Assembly (NCBI RefSeq): GCF_039535785.1
Contig: NZ_BAAAXV010000005.1
Location: 682,001-746,000 of the forward strand
Length of the DNA stretch: 64,000 bases
Direction: 5' to 3'
From: Nonomuraea helvata
GTDB taxonomy: Bacteria > Actinomycetota > Actinomycetes > Streptosporangiales > Streptosporangiaceae
The notes under the pieces were generated by a model. It was given only the letters and a program-made list of their open reading frames with translations, made no database searches and had not been told where the DNA came from. Positions 40,733 through 48,989 of this stretch are shown here, piece by piece. A program made the translations under genes and the position numbers. Numbering within the stretch: position 1 is the stretch's first letter; every line of letters begins with the position of its first letter.

Positions 40733-41444
40733 CGAACAACTTCCGCCACGCTGTGGTGATCTCCGTGTGCGTGGCGCCTCCCCGGAAGAGGTCCTTGTCC
40801 AGGGCGGATCCGTCGGGATGACGCAGCCGCATGCAATCCTGCGAAACCTCCGAGATGAGCACCGGCTCCCCCTCGGGGGTGAGGCCGAAGATCAGGCAGA
40901 AGTCCCATAGCTCGACGGGGCTCAGCCAGGCCGTCAGCGTGTCGTTGACCACCAGCGCGAGCCTGCTCAGCTCGTCGACCGGCAGCTTCAGCGCGCGCAG
41001 GTAGCTCTCGGCGATCGGCTGGTCCTCGGGATCGGTCCGGTAGTCGAACTTCACCACCGGAGCGGGAAGGACCTGCTCGGCCTCGAAGAGACCGGGATAC
41101 TTGCGCAGCGTGGAGCCGACGGCGCGGTTCTTGACGACCACCTCGAAGGGCGGGGCGGGGTGGTACTCGGCCAGGTAGGAGGTGGGTGCGAGCCGCCGCA
41201 CGAAAGCCGTCCGCACGCCGTTCCGGCCGAGCCGGGCGGCCGCCCGCTCGTAGAAGTCGAGCCTGAGCGGACCGGTCTCGGTGACGACCTCGTCACGCGC
41301 GTAGGTGAAGCTGCGCAGGGTGGGGACGAGTTCCACCAGACACAGCCCGCCGTCCAGCAGCCACAGTTTCTTGCTTCGCCCCTCGATATCAGGAGCTCTT
41401 TCGTGGCGAATGCCGAGAATCCGCTCGTCAGCCTGGGTTTTCAA
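40719..41444 (-). CDS. cofB: SAICAR-synthetase homologue, CofB/PenC-like (8-ketocoformycin phosphate synthase)
   Basis: In coformycin biosynthesis this PurC homologue converts PRFAR, a histidine intermediate, to 8-ketocoformycin 5'-phosphate with release of erythronate-4-phosphate and ammonia. The 241-residue protein keeps the SAICAR-synthetase frame: EGRSKKLWLL near the start, FEVVVKNRAVGSTLRKYPGL, DYRTDPEDQPIAE, LWDFCLIFGLTPEGEPVLISEVSQD and ALDKDLFR. The usual SAICAR synthetase opens with a KxK-like G(K/R)xK loop, partly kept as GRSKK. TTG start with AAGGA ten bases upstream. The flanking SDR, hisG, phosphatase and hisA support this over a purine-pathway role. Confidence 0.78.
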   Translation of the reverse strand: MKTQADERILGIRHERAPDIEGRSKKLWLLDGGLCLVELVPTLRSFTYARDEVVTETGPLRLDFYERAAARLGRNGVRTAFVRRLAPTSYLAEYHPAPPFEVVVKNRAVGSTLRKYPGLFEAEQVLPAPVVKFDYRTDPEDQPIAESYLRALKLPVDELSRLALVVNDTLTAWLSPVELWDFCLIFGLTPEGEPVLISEVSQDCMRLRHPDGSALDKDLFRGGATHTEITTAWRKLFDELG

Positions 41445-41617
41445 AACTTCACATCCTTAAAATCACCTCATCGTTCAACAACTGCATTCTCAGAAGGCTG
41501 TCTGACTCCGGCAAGTAAACGAAAGTGGTAGCCGTTGGTATACCTCGCCCGCAGCGCAGGGGCAGGCATATCATGCACCGAACTTCAGACGCCTTTCTTC
41601 CATCGGGTGAAAACCAC
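41445..41617. promoter_or_regulatory. Divergent promoter region between cofB and hisA
   Basis: 173 bases, less GC-rich than the genes, containing the promoters for the coformycin operon (minus) and the hisA operon (plus). A short dyad GTTTT-C-AAAAC overlaps the TTG start of cofB. No copy of the TTTYCG-N5-CGGAAA palindrome was found here, so this pair of operons may answer to another regulator. Confidence 0.4.
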
Positions 41618-42388
41618 ATGCGTGCCGCCAGTCTGCAATTGCTCCCCGCCGTCGACATCCAGGGCGGCCGGGCCGTCCGCCTCGTGCAGGGCCGCTCCGG
41701 CACCCAGACCTCCTACGGCTCGCCCGTCGAGGCCGCCCTGTCCTGGCAGCGGTCGGGCGCCGAGTGGCTGCACGTGGTGGATCTCGACGCGGCCTTCGGT
41801 GCCGGCGACAACCATGCGCTGGTCGCCGAGCTGATCCAGGCCGTGGACGTGCGGGTGGAGCTGTGCGGCGGCATCCGCGACGACCGCACGCTGGCCCGTG
41901 CCCTCGGCACCGGCTGCGCCCGCATCAACCTCGGCACGGCGGCGCTGGAGACCCCCGGCTGGATCGCCGCGGCCATCGCCGAGCACGGCGACAGGATCGC
42001 CGTCAGCCTCGACGTCCGCGGCACCACGCTGCACCGTCGCGGCTGGACCCGCGGCGGGGGCGACCTGTTCGACACGCTGGCCCGCCTCGACGCCGCCGGT
42101 TGCGCACGGTACGTCGTCACCGATATCACCAGGGACGGCACCATGCGCGGCCCTAACGTGCCCTTGCTGCAAAGCGTCTGCGCGGCCACCGGAAAACCGG
42201 TGGTGGCGGCCGGCGGCGTCTCTTCGCTGAACGACCTGCGCGCGATCACGGCCCTCCTGCCCATGGGCCTGGAGGGCGTCATCGTCGGCAAGGCGCTTTA
42301 CGCCGGCGCGTTCACCGTGCCCGAAGCCCTGGAACTGCTGAACGACCCCGGCCACGTGCCGGATTCCGCCATGAGTCAACAGATATGA
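41618..42388 (+). CDS. hisA: Phosphoribosylformimino-AICAR-ribotide isomerase (HisA/PriA type)
   Basis: Converts ProFAR to PRFAR by Amadori rearrangement. PRFAR is the branch point that the CofB-type enzyme diverts, so a dedicated copy beside cofB fits the pathway. The 256-residue barrel has LLPAVDIQGGRAVRLVQG with the first catalytic Asp, EWLHVVDLDAAFGAG, VELCGGIRDD, and YVVTDITRDGTMRGPN with the second Asp, as in actinobacterial PriA. ATG 41618 is chosen by alignment with PriA starts; ATG 41573 is in frame. It leads the operon with the oxygenase, MFS and Gfo/Idh genes. Confidence 0.87.
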   Translation: MRAASLQLLPAVDIQGGRAVRLVQGRSGTQTSYGSPVEAALSWQRSGAEWLHVVDLDAAFGAGDNHALVAELIQAVDVRVELCGGIRDDRTLARALGTGCARINLGTAALETPGWIAAAIAEHGDRIAVSLDVRGTTLHRRGWTRGGGDLFDTLARLDAAGCARYVVTDITRDGTMRGPNVPLLQSVCAATGKPVVAAGGVSSLNDLRAITALLPMGLEGVIVGKALYAGAFTVPEALELLNDPGHVPDSAMSQQI

Positions 42389-42427
42389 GAGAAACCAGCG
42401 CCGCCTTTTAAGAAAGGACCATTTCCC

Positions 42428-43384
42428 ATGGAAGTATCCCCGATGCCCCTCAGCGGCCTGATCCCGTCGATCGGCGCCGACACCGCGGAGCAAGACATGC
42501 CCGCCGCCGCTCAGCGCATCGCGACCCAGCTCATCGACTGGGGGTTCATGGCGGTCGAGGTTCCCGGGATCGGGGCGAAGGTCCAGAAGATGATGAACGA
42601 CTTCGCCGCCGCGTGCCTGTCCGAGCAGCCCGCGCTCGCGGACTATGAGTTCTCGCGCGTCCCGCAGATCTCCAACGGCGGCACCCATGGCTTCTTCCCC
42701 TATCACTCGGAGGTGCCGCGCCTGGCCAACGGCGTGCCCGACCCGAAGGAGTTCATCCACGTGAGCGGCGCCATGCTGGACGACCGTCCGGCCGGCGCGG
42801 ACTCGGTGCTGCGGGTCTTCCCCGAGTTCGGGGCCAGCGCCCGCGAGGTCTTCGAGATCGCCTTCCGACTCATCTCGCTCTTCGGCGAAGTCATCCGGGG
42901 GATCATGCCGGACGGCACGCCCAGCTTCGGCCTCGCGCGGGACGCCACCAACCTGCGGGTCATCTACTACCGTGACGTCAACGGCCGCGAGGTGCTGGCG
43001 CACGAGCACTCCGGCATCCAGATGCTCGGCCTGCAACTCCCCCCTGGCGACCAGGGCCTGCAGTACGTGCTGCACGACGGCACCTGGGTGGAGCCGGTGA
43101 TCGCCAAGACGGACGTCGTCCTGTGCAACATCGGCCGCATGCTGTCCATGGCCTCCTCGGGCCAGTTCCGGCCTTCGACGCACCGGGTGCACTGCTCGGA
43201 CACCGAGGGCGGCTACACGCGGCTGTCCTCCGTCATGTTCGCCTACCCGCCGCACAAGGCCCCGCAGTGGCAGATGGTCGACGGCGAGCTCACGACGCTG
43301 GACGAGACCTGGGGCGACTTCATCGCCAACCGTTTCAAGGGGCTGGGCGGTGACGCGCCACAGGCCGCCACGCTTCCCGTCTAG
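42428..43384 (+). CDS. Isopenicillin-N-synthase-like 2-oxoglutarate/Fe(II) oxygenase with altered metal triad
   Basis: A 318-residue oxygenase of the IPNS/DAOCS family. N-domain (QLIDWGFMAVEVPGI) and double-stranded beta-helix are recognisable. The distal metal His is in RPSTHRVH and the 2-oxoglutarate/substrate motif RxS in YTRLSSVMFAYPP. The proximal motif reads AHEHSGIQML, where IPNS has HED; the Asp of HxD is replaced by His. That would give a three-His centre, or the enzyme may use another carboxylate. AAAGGA precedes the ATG by 12 bases. It lies between hisA and the exporter gene. The substrate is unknown; a nucleoside is a fair guess. Confidence 0.75.
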   Translation: MEVSPMPLSGLIPSIGADTAEQDMPAAAQRIATQLIDWGFMAVEVPGIGAKVQKMMNDFAAACLSEQPALADYEFSRVPQISNGGTHGFFPYHSEVPRLANGVPDPKEFIHVSGAMLDDRPAGADSVLRVFPEFGASAREVFEIAFRLISLFGEVIRGIMPDGTPSFGLARDATNLRVIYYRDVNGREVLAHEHSGIQMLGLQLPPGDQGLQYVLHDGTWVEPVIAKTDVVLCNIGRMLSMASSGQFRPSTHRVHCSDTEGGYTRLSSVMFAYPPHKAPQWQMVDGELTTLDETWGDFIANRFKGLGGDAPQAATLPV

Positions 43385-43404
43385 CCCTTCCGGAGAGAAA
43401 GAGC

Positions 43405-44622
43405 TTGATCATGCTGAGCACGTACCGGGACTGCCTGAGCTCTCCCCATGCCAAGTACCTGTTCGCGACCAACCTGCTGGGCCGCCTTCCCCAGGGGATG
43501 GCGCCCCTGGCCATCGCCCTGTACCTGCGGTCGCAACACCTGGGCTTCGGCACGGTGGGCGTCATCACCGCGCTCTACGGCCTGTCCATGGCCGTGGGAG
43601 GACCGCTGCTCGGCCGGGCCGTCGACAAGTACGGGCAGGTTCGCGTGCTGTGTTGGAGCGCCATCGGCTCGGGCGCCGGCTTCCTGTCGCTGGCCTGGTC
43701 GGGGGACGGCGGCATCGGCGTGGCCGCGCCGTCGGCCATCCTCGCGGGACTGCTGTCCCCTCCGCTGGAGCCGTCCCTGCGGGCGCTGTGGCCGAGCGTG
43801 CTGCGTGACCGGCGGGCCCTCGGCGCCGCCTACGCCCTGGACGCCTCGCTGCAAGAGGTGATCTTCATGGCGGGGCCGCTCCTGGTGGTGCTGGTCTCCT
43901 CGCTGGCGGACCCGACCGCCGGGCTCGTCGTCACCACCGCCGCCATGATCGCCGGGACGCTGGGCTTCGTGCTGCCCGAGCCGGTACAGGCGTGGCGGGC
44001 CGAGCCGCGCCATCCCGACTGGGCCGGCCCGCTGCGTTCAGGACGGTTCCGCCGACTGCTGGTCAGCATGCTCTTCGTGGGCGGTTCCCTGGGCGCGCTC
44101 AACATCTCATCGGTCGTCTACCAGGAGCACGTCGGGAACGCCGGCATGTCCGGAATCCTGCTCGGCGTCAACGCCGCGGGCGCACTGCTGGGCGGGCTCT
44201 ACTACGGCGCCCGCCAGTGGCGGATCAGTCCCCCGCGGCAGCTGACGCTCCTGCTCGCCGGTATGGCCGTGTGCTACCTGCCGATGGCCCTGGTGCCGCC
44301 TCCCGTGGTGGCGGGCGTGCTGGTCTTCTGCGCGGGGCTCTTCCTGTCGCCGGTGCTGGCATGCGCCTTTACCATCATCGGCGAGCTGGCCCCGAAGGGC
44401 ACGGCCACCGAGGCATTCGCCTGGATGATCACCGCCATCCTCGCCGGGAACGCCCTCGGCTCCTCGTCTGCTGGCTGGGCCGGGCAGCACTTCGGGCTCT
44501 GGGCCTCGTTCCTGGTGCTCGGCATCGCGGGCATCGCCTCGACGCTCGTGTTCGCCCCCCTCCTGCAGAACACCGCGCAACCCCGCGCGGGGCTCGAGGC
44601 CGCCGAGGAGACCGGCCTCTGA
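43405..44622 (+). CDS. MFS exporter (12-helix, drug-efflux-like)
   Basis: Membrane protein of about 405 residues with 12 hydrophobic segments. ATNLLGRLPQGMAPLAIALYL opens helix 1 and GPLLGRAVDKYGQVRVL is the loop 2-3 motif of major facilitators. The pattern is that of small drug-efflux MFS proteins, unlike the symporter at 1266. TTG 43405 has the better distance to GGAG; ATG 43411 is possible. It lies in the hisA operon 20 bases after the oxygenase gene. Export of the nucleoside product and self-protection are likely roles. Confidence 0.85.
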   Translation: MIMLSTYRDCLSSPHAKYLFATNLLGRLPQGMAPLAIALYLRSQHLGFGTVGVITALYGLSMAVGGPLLGRAVDKYGQVRVLCWSAIGSGAGFLSLAWSGDGGIGVAAPSAILAGLLSPPLEPSLRALWPSVLRDRRALGAAYALDASLQEVIFMAGPLLVVLVSSLADPTAGLVVTTAAMIAGTLGFVLPEPVQAWRAEPRHPDWAGPLRSGRFRRLLVSMLFVGGSLGALNISSVVYQEHVGNAGMSGILLGVNAAGALLGGLYYGARQWRISPPRQLTLLLAGMAVCYLPMALVPPPVVAGVLVFCAGLFLSPVLACAFTIIGELAPKGTATEAFAWMITAILAGNALGSSSAGWAGQHFGLWASFLVLGIAGIASTLVFAPLLQNTAQPRAGLEAAEETGL

Positions 44623-44659
44623 ACCGTTGACCCATCCAAGCACTTGGGAGGACCCGTAC

Positions 44660-45697
44660 GTGAATGTGGCACTGATAGGAACGAGGCGCGGCGGAGTGCA
44701 CGCGAGATGGCTGGCCGCCTGCCCGGAGTTCCCGGTGGTGGCCGTGGCCTGCGCCGGGGACGTGGCGGCCGCCCGCGCCCTGGTCATGGAGCATCACCCG
44801 CGGGCTCGGATCACCACGGACGCCCTTTCGCTCGTCCGGCAGGGCGGGATCGACATGGTGGTGGTGGCGTCTCCGACCGACGCCCACTACGGCGTGGTCG
44901 ACGAGGCCCTGCGGCGCGGGCTCTTGGTGGTGTGCGAGACCCCGCTGGCCCCGGACGTCTCCGCCGCCAGGAAGCTCGCCGACCTCGCGGCCTCGACGCC
45001 AGGACAGGGTGTGGTCCCGTTCCAGTGGCGGGAGAGCCCGGCGCTGCGATGGGCCCGCGCCTCCCTCGCCGAGGCGGAGACGGGCGAGCTGCTGACCGTG
45101 ACGATCGACCTGCACGACGACTCGCACGTGGGCCCGCGCACCCCGTGGCCCTGGCGGCAGCAGCTCAGGACGGCGGGCGGCGGCGCCCTCGCCGACCTCG
45201 GCGTGCACGCCTTCGACCTGCTGCCCTGGCTGACCGGCCTGGACCTGTGGGAGGTGACCTCGTCCTGGACTCACCGGACCCTGGATCTCCGCTCGGCCGC
45301 GGCCGGGCCGGTGGGCGTGGACGTGGACGACGTGGCCCAGGCGGAGCTGCGCCCGTTCGGCTCCCCGGCGCGGGCCCGGGTCATGGTCTCGCGGATCACT
45401 CCGGGGCGACGACAGCTGCGGCTGACCGCTCTCGGCACGCGAGGGCGGCTGGAGGTGACGGTGAACGCCGGCGACGGCTCCGGCGTCATGACGCTGGACA
45501 CGGGCGCCAGGTCCAGGCAGAAGCTCTTCGACCCGCACCCCATGAACCCCTACCGGCGCCTTGCCGACGATCTGACGGTCAGGTCGTCCGCCAGTTCGGT
45601 TGCGAGCTTCGACGACGGCCTCGCGGCTCTCCACCTCGTCGAGGTGGTCCTGGCCGGGAGCAGGACGGAATCGTTGCTGGGACCCGCGGACCAGTGA
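44660..45697 (+). CDS. Gfo/Idh/MocA-family protein lacking the catalytic Lys
   Basis: NAD(P)-dependent sugar or inositol oxidoreductase fold, 345 residues. The Rossmann half begins VNVALIGTRRGGVHARWLA and contains DMVVVASPTDAH. The signature that normally reads CEKPLA here reads CETPLAPD, so the Lys essential for hydride transfer chemistry is Thr. The second half has GGALADLGVHAFDLLPWLTG, the usual metal/substrate helix. GTG 44660 is preferred because GGGAGG lies eight bases upstream. The protein may have lost redox activity, or uses another acid. It ends the hisA operon and converges with the LuxR gene. Confidence 0.8.
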   Translation: MNVALIGTRRGGVHARWLAACPEFPVVAVACAGDVAAARALVMEHHPRARITTDALSLVRQGGIDMVVVASPTDAHYGVVDEALRRGLLVVCETPLAPDVSAARKLADLAASTPGQGVVPFQWRESPALRWARASLAEAETGELLTVTIDLHDDSHVGPRTPWPWRQQLRTAGGGALADLGVHAFDLLPWLTGLDLWEVTSSWTHRTLDLRSAAAGPVGVDVDDVAQAELRPFGSPARARVMVSRITPGRRQLRLTALGTRGRLEVTVNAGDGSGVMTLDTGARSRQKLFDPHPMNPYRRLADDLTVRSSASSVASFDDGLAALHLVEVVLAGSRTESLLGPADQ

Positions 45698-45704
45698 CCC
45701 AGGA

Positions 45705-46385
45705 TCACGCCTCGGCGGCGGCGCTGAACAGTTCCGGTCTGGTGAACTTCAGCGCCGCCTCCGTGCGGTTCGAGCAGTCGAGCTTCAGCAGGAGATTGGA
45801 GACGTGCCGCTTCACTCCGTGGATGGAGATGCCGAGCGTGGTCGCGATCTGCTGGTTGCTGCGCCCCTGGGCGAGCAGCCGGAGGACGACGCGCTCCCGT
45901 TCCGTCAGCCGGTCGAGCTCGCGACTGCGCGGTGGGACGCCGTGCGGCGCCGGGTCGGACCCCGGTTCGGCTCCCCAGTCGGTGACGGGCTCGGTCATGA
46001 GCTGCAGGAAGGTGTCACCCAGCAGGGACGCGGTGATCCCCTGCTCCGGGATCCAGGCGTCTGGGTTCCTGCCGGAACCGTTCTGGGCCGCCAGCTCCTC
46101 TCCGTAGGGCGCGCTCAGCACGAGTTTCGTGCCCCTGCCCTTCGCCAGCGACGCCAGCCCGCGCGTGTACATGCGCTTCGGCAGAACGCCCACGTCGGGC
46201 CGGTACTCCGAGATCAGCCGCTCGAACGCCAGCAGGTCCCGGCAGAGCCGGTGCGAGCCGACCATCGTCATCCGGTCGAGCAGGGGCGGCAGCACATAGA
46301 GGGCGACCTCGTCCTCCACCAGCCAGAGCACCCGGCACCGGCACCCGGCCACGTGGGACGGCTGGTACGTGTGGCTATCGATCAT
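45705..46385 (-). CDS. LuxR-family transcriptional regulator (orphan, no receiver domain)
   Basis: 226-residue regulator. The C-terminal 65 residues are a LuxR helix-turn-helix: LDRLTERERVVLRLLAQGRSNQQIATTLGISIHGVKRHVSNLLLKL. The N-terminal 150 residues contain no phospho-acceptor Asp pattern of a receiver domain and match no sensor I recognise. A Cys pair (CRCRV) lies near the start. It is the last gene of the pyrF-peptide operon, starting two bases before the BtpA stop. It is the pathway-specific activator candidate besides the IclR proteins. Confidence 0.85.
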   Translation of the reverse strand: MIDSHTYQPSHVAGCRCRVLWLVEDEVALYVLPPLLDRMTMVGSHRLCRDLLAFERLISEYRPDVGVLPKRMYTRGLASLAKGRGTKLVLSAPYGEELAAQNGSGRNPDAWIPEQGITASLLGDTFLQLMTEPVTDWGAEPGSDPAPHGVPPRSRELDRLTERERVVLRLLAQGRSNQQIATTLGISIHGVKRHVSNLLLKLDCSNRTEAALKFTRPELFSAAAEA

Positions 46386-46387
46386 CG

Positions 46388-47170
46388 TCACCTCAGCGAC
46401 CTCACATGCTTCATCAGTGCCTCGACGCGTCCCTCGTCCACCGGGTTGCCGGCCAGCCCGTCGATCTTGAAGTGGCTGCCGACGATGAACCCGTCGGCCC
46501 GCTCGTACATAGCCGACAGGTTGTCCTGGGTGACCCCGCTGCCGACCAGCAGCGGAAGGCGGGTGGTGCGCCGCGCAAGGTCGAGGTCGTCGACGCTCGT
46601 CCCAACGCCGGTCAGCTCGCCCGACACGATGACGCCGTCCGCGAGGCCCGACAGGTCCCTGATCTCGGTCGCCAGGTCGGGGTAGGCGAAGGGCTGGGAG
46701 TGTTTGACGCCCGCGTCGGCGAAAACTGCCACGTCGGCGCGTAACGCCTGCCTGAGGCGGAGCGTGCGGTGGCTGTCGCCGGTCAGGATGCCCTGCGCGG
46801 CGAAGGCGGCGCCGATGTGCACGTTGACGCGGATGAACGCGGCGCCGGTGCAGGCCGCCACGGCCATCGCCGCCGACGCGTCGTTGCGCAGGACGGCGAC
46901 CCCGACGGGGCGGCAGGACATGCGGACGATCTCGCGGGTGACGCCGGCCATCGTCGCCGTCGTCTCTGGGGGCACCGACTGCGGATGCCACGGGAAGTCC
47001 CGGGCGTTCTCCACGATCAGCGCGTCGACGCCGTGGCGGAGGAAGATCTCCGCCTCGCACACGGCCGTCTCGTAGACGCGCCGGAGGTCGCCGTCGTACC
47101 GGGGCGAGCCCGGCGTCGGCAACAGGTGCACGCAGGCGATGACCGCCTTGTCAGGCAGGGTGAGCGGCAT
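46388..47170 (-). CDS. BtpA/SgcQ-family TIM-barrel protein
   Basis: 260-residue protein of a family related to phosphoribosylanthranilate isomerase-type barrels, with no settled function. KAVIACVHLLPTPGSPRY opens it, DALIVENARDFPW and FIRVNVHIGAAF follow, and VAVFADAGVKHSQPF is the BtpA hallmark. LLVGSGVTQDNLSAMYERADGFIVGSHFK is a phosphate-binding end as in other phosphate-using barrels. This end suggests a phosphorylated or nucleotide substrate. It sits between an M20 hydrolase and the LuxR regulator in the pyrF operon. I infer an enzyme in the second product's pathway. Confidence 0.75.
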   Translation of the reverse strand: MPLTLPDKAVIACVHLLPTPGSPRYDGDLRRVYETAVCEAEIFLRHGVDALIVENARDFPWHPQSVPPETTATMAGVTREIVRMSCRPVGVAVLRNDASAAMAVAACTGAAFIRVNVHIGAAFAAQGILTGDSHRTLRLRQALRADVAVFADAGVKHSQPFAYPDLATEIRDLSGLADGVIVSGELTGVGTSVDDLDLARRTTRLPLLVGSGVTQDNLSAMYERADGFIVGSHFKIDGLAGNPVDEGRVEALMKHVRSLR

Positions 47171-47185
47171 GTCGCGCTCCTAGGG

Positions 47186-48322
47186 TCACTCGTGGTCGAT
47201 GAGGAGCCTGCGGAAGATCTCGGTCGCGGCGGCGAGCTCACGGGTGTCGATGACTTCGACCTGTCCGTGAGAGTAGGCCGCGTCGCCGGGGCCGAAGACC
47301 AGGCTGGAATCGCAGATCTTGGCGAGCACGCCCGCCTCACTGCCGTAACAGAAGCCCTCCGGCTCGCAGGCGCCCGCCACCTGCTTGACGTGGTCGAAGA
47401 AGCCGGCCACCACCGGGGTGTCCACCAGGCACTGGTTGGCGGGCGAGAGGAAGGAGGGCGGGTCGGCGGCGAAGTCGATCTCGCCGGCCAGGCGGCGCAG
47501 GCCGTTCTCCAGCTCTACCGCGAAGCTCCCCGCGCTGGTCCCCGGCAGGAACCTGGCGTCGAACCAGAGCGTGACCTCGCCGGCCCCAAGGTTCATGCCG
47601 CCGTCGCTCCGGGCCTTCGTCACGGTCATGGTGGGCACGCCGAGGACAGGGTGCGAGGGGCCTCGCCGGTAGTCCTCGTTGAGCCTGCGCACGGCCTTGA
47701 CGAGCCCGGCCGCTGCGTCGATCGCGGTGCCGTCCTTGGGGTAGGCGGCGTGGCAGCGCTCGCCCCGCACGCGCAACGAGCCGCGGACGATGCCCTTCTG
47801 CGCGGTGATCGGCACCAGGCCGGTGGGCTCCCCGGTGATGGCCAGGCTGGGGCGCATGGCATGTGTGACCAGCCGGCGGGCGCCGAGCAGGAGGCACTCC
47901 TCGTCGACGGTGGCCGCCAGGTACGCCTCCCGCCGCACGGGAGACCGCGCCGCCGCCAGGAAGGCGGTGATCATGGCCGCGAGGGAGCCCTTCGCGTCGG
48001 CGCTGCCCCTTCCGTACAGCAGGTCTCCCTCGCGTACGGGCTCGTAACCGGAGCGCGGCCCGCCCGCCGGATAGGTGTCGAGGTGGCCGACCAGCAGGAT
48101 CACCGCGTCGTCGGCGCCGCCCGCGCGGGGCAGGTGCCCGATGACGTTGCAGCGCCCGTCCTCGACCTCCTGCAGTTCTGTCTCGATGCCGGCGGCACGC
48201 AGGTGGTCCGCGACGAACGCGGCCGCCTCCCGCTCGCCGTCGCCGGGCGCCGCGCCGGGCAGCAGCGGGTTCACGCTGCGGATGGCGATCAGCCGGGTCA
48301 GTAGGTCACTCGCGTCAAGCAT
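47186..48322 (-). CDS. M20-family metallohydrolase (DapE/ArgE/CPG2 type)
   Basis: 378-residue zinc hydrolase. Metal site motifs: LLVGHLDTYPAGG, GRGSADAKGSLAAMI, ATVDEECLLLGARRL and ITGEPTGLVPI; the last His is in FGPGDAAYSHGQVEVIDT. The dimerisation domain includes RGERCHAAYPKDGTA. It overlaps the thymidylate-kinase-like gene by eight bases. M20 enzymes of this type remove N-acyl groups or cleave dipeptides. Beside a peptide gene and a peptide hydroxylase homologue, trimming of a peptidyl intermediate is plausible. Confidence 0.85.
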   Translation of the reverse strand: MLDASDLLTRLIAIRSVNPLLPGAAPGDGEREAAAFVADHLRAAGIETELQEVEDGRCNVIGHLPRAGGADDAVILLVGHLDTYPAGGPRSGYEPVREGDLLYGRGSADAKGSLAAMITAFLAAARSPVRREAYLAATVDEECLLLGARRLVTHAMRPSLAITGEPTGLVPITAQKGIVRGSLRVRGERCHAAYPKDGTAIDAAAGLVKAVRRLNEDYRRGPSHPVLGVPTMTVTKARSDGGMNLGAGEVTLWFDARFLPGTSAGSFAVELENGLRRLAGEIDFAADPPSFLSPANQCLVDTPVVAGFFDHVKQVAGACEPEGFCYGSEAGVLAKICDSSLVFGPGDAAYSHGQVEVIDTRELAAATEIFRRLLIDHE

Positions 48323-48989
48323 GGCGGTCCCCCTGATGAACGGCGGGGAGAGCGGCGGTGAGGTGGGCCAGCATCGCCTTCGTCACCTCATCGGGTCCGA
48401 GGGATCCGTCGATGGGGATCAGCCGGTCGCCCAGCCGCTCATAGGTACGCGTGATCGACTCGATCTTGTCGGCCGACTTCTCCTCGTGCTTCAGGTTGTC
48501 CCCGTCGCGGGCCCTGAGCCTGCGTACCAGCTCCTCGGTCGGCACCTGGAGGCTGAAGGCGTAGTCGGGGCGCGGGATGCCGCTGTTGATCCGCACGAGG
48601 AAGTCGAAGTCCACGCCACGGTGTACGAAGACGCCGAAGGTCGCGTACACGTAGCGGTCGCACAGGACGACCGCGCCCCTGGCGAGGGCGGGGTCGATCA
48701 CGTTCATGACGTGCCGGCGGCGGTCGGCCGCCGCGAGCAGGGCCAGCACGTGCGCCGTCTCCACCGCGCCGCCCTGGTCGTGGAAGGTCTGCACCTCCGA
48801 CAGGCCGCGGTACCAGTCGGTCGGCTGCCGAGTCTCGACGACCTCGCGCCCACGGGCGCGGAAGACCTCGGCCAGCCGCTCGATCTGGGTGGTCTTGCCG
48901 GAGCCGTCGAATCCGACGACGGAGATCAGCAGCCCGGCGTCGGTACGGGCCGGGCGGAAGAGGCGATCGAGTGCGGCTGGGTCAACCAT
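48315..48989 (-). CDS. Thymidylate-kinase-like nucleoside monophosphate kinase
   Basis: Phosphorylates a nucleoside monophosphate, probably a pyrimidine one. The 224-residue protein has the P-loop ISVVGFDGSGKTTQIERLAE, the DRY-type motif VVLCDRYVYATFG, and a LID-like stretch LRARDGDNLKHEEK. The family's TRQPT segment (VETRQPTDW) matches the TREPG motif of thymidylate kinases with changes. ATG 48989 overlaps the stop of the hydroxylase homologue by eight bases. With pyrF in the same operon and an NDK-like gene at 16346, it gives a possible route from an NMP to an NTP. A housekeeping tmk role is unlikely in this setting. Confidence 0.78.
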   Translation of the reverse strand: MVDPAALDRLFRPARTDAGLLISVVGFDGSGKTTQIERLAEVFRARGREVVETRQPTDWYRGLSEVQTFHDQGGAVETAHVLALLAAADRRRHVMNVIDPALARGAVVLCDRYVYATFGVFVHRGVDFDFLVRINSGIPRPDYAFSLQVPTEELVRRLRARDGDNLKHEEKSADKIESITRTYERLGDRLIPIDGSLGPDEVTKAMLAHLTAALPAVHQGDRHA

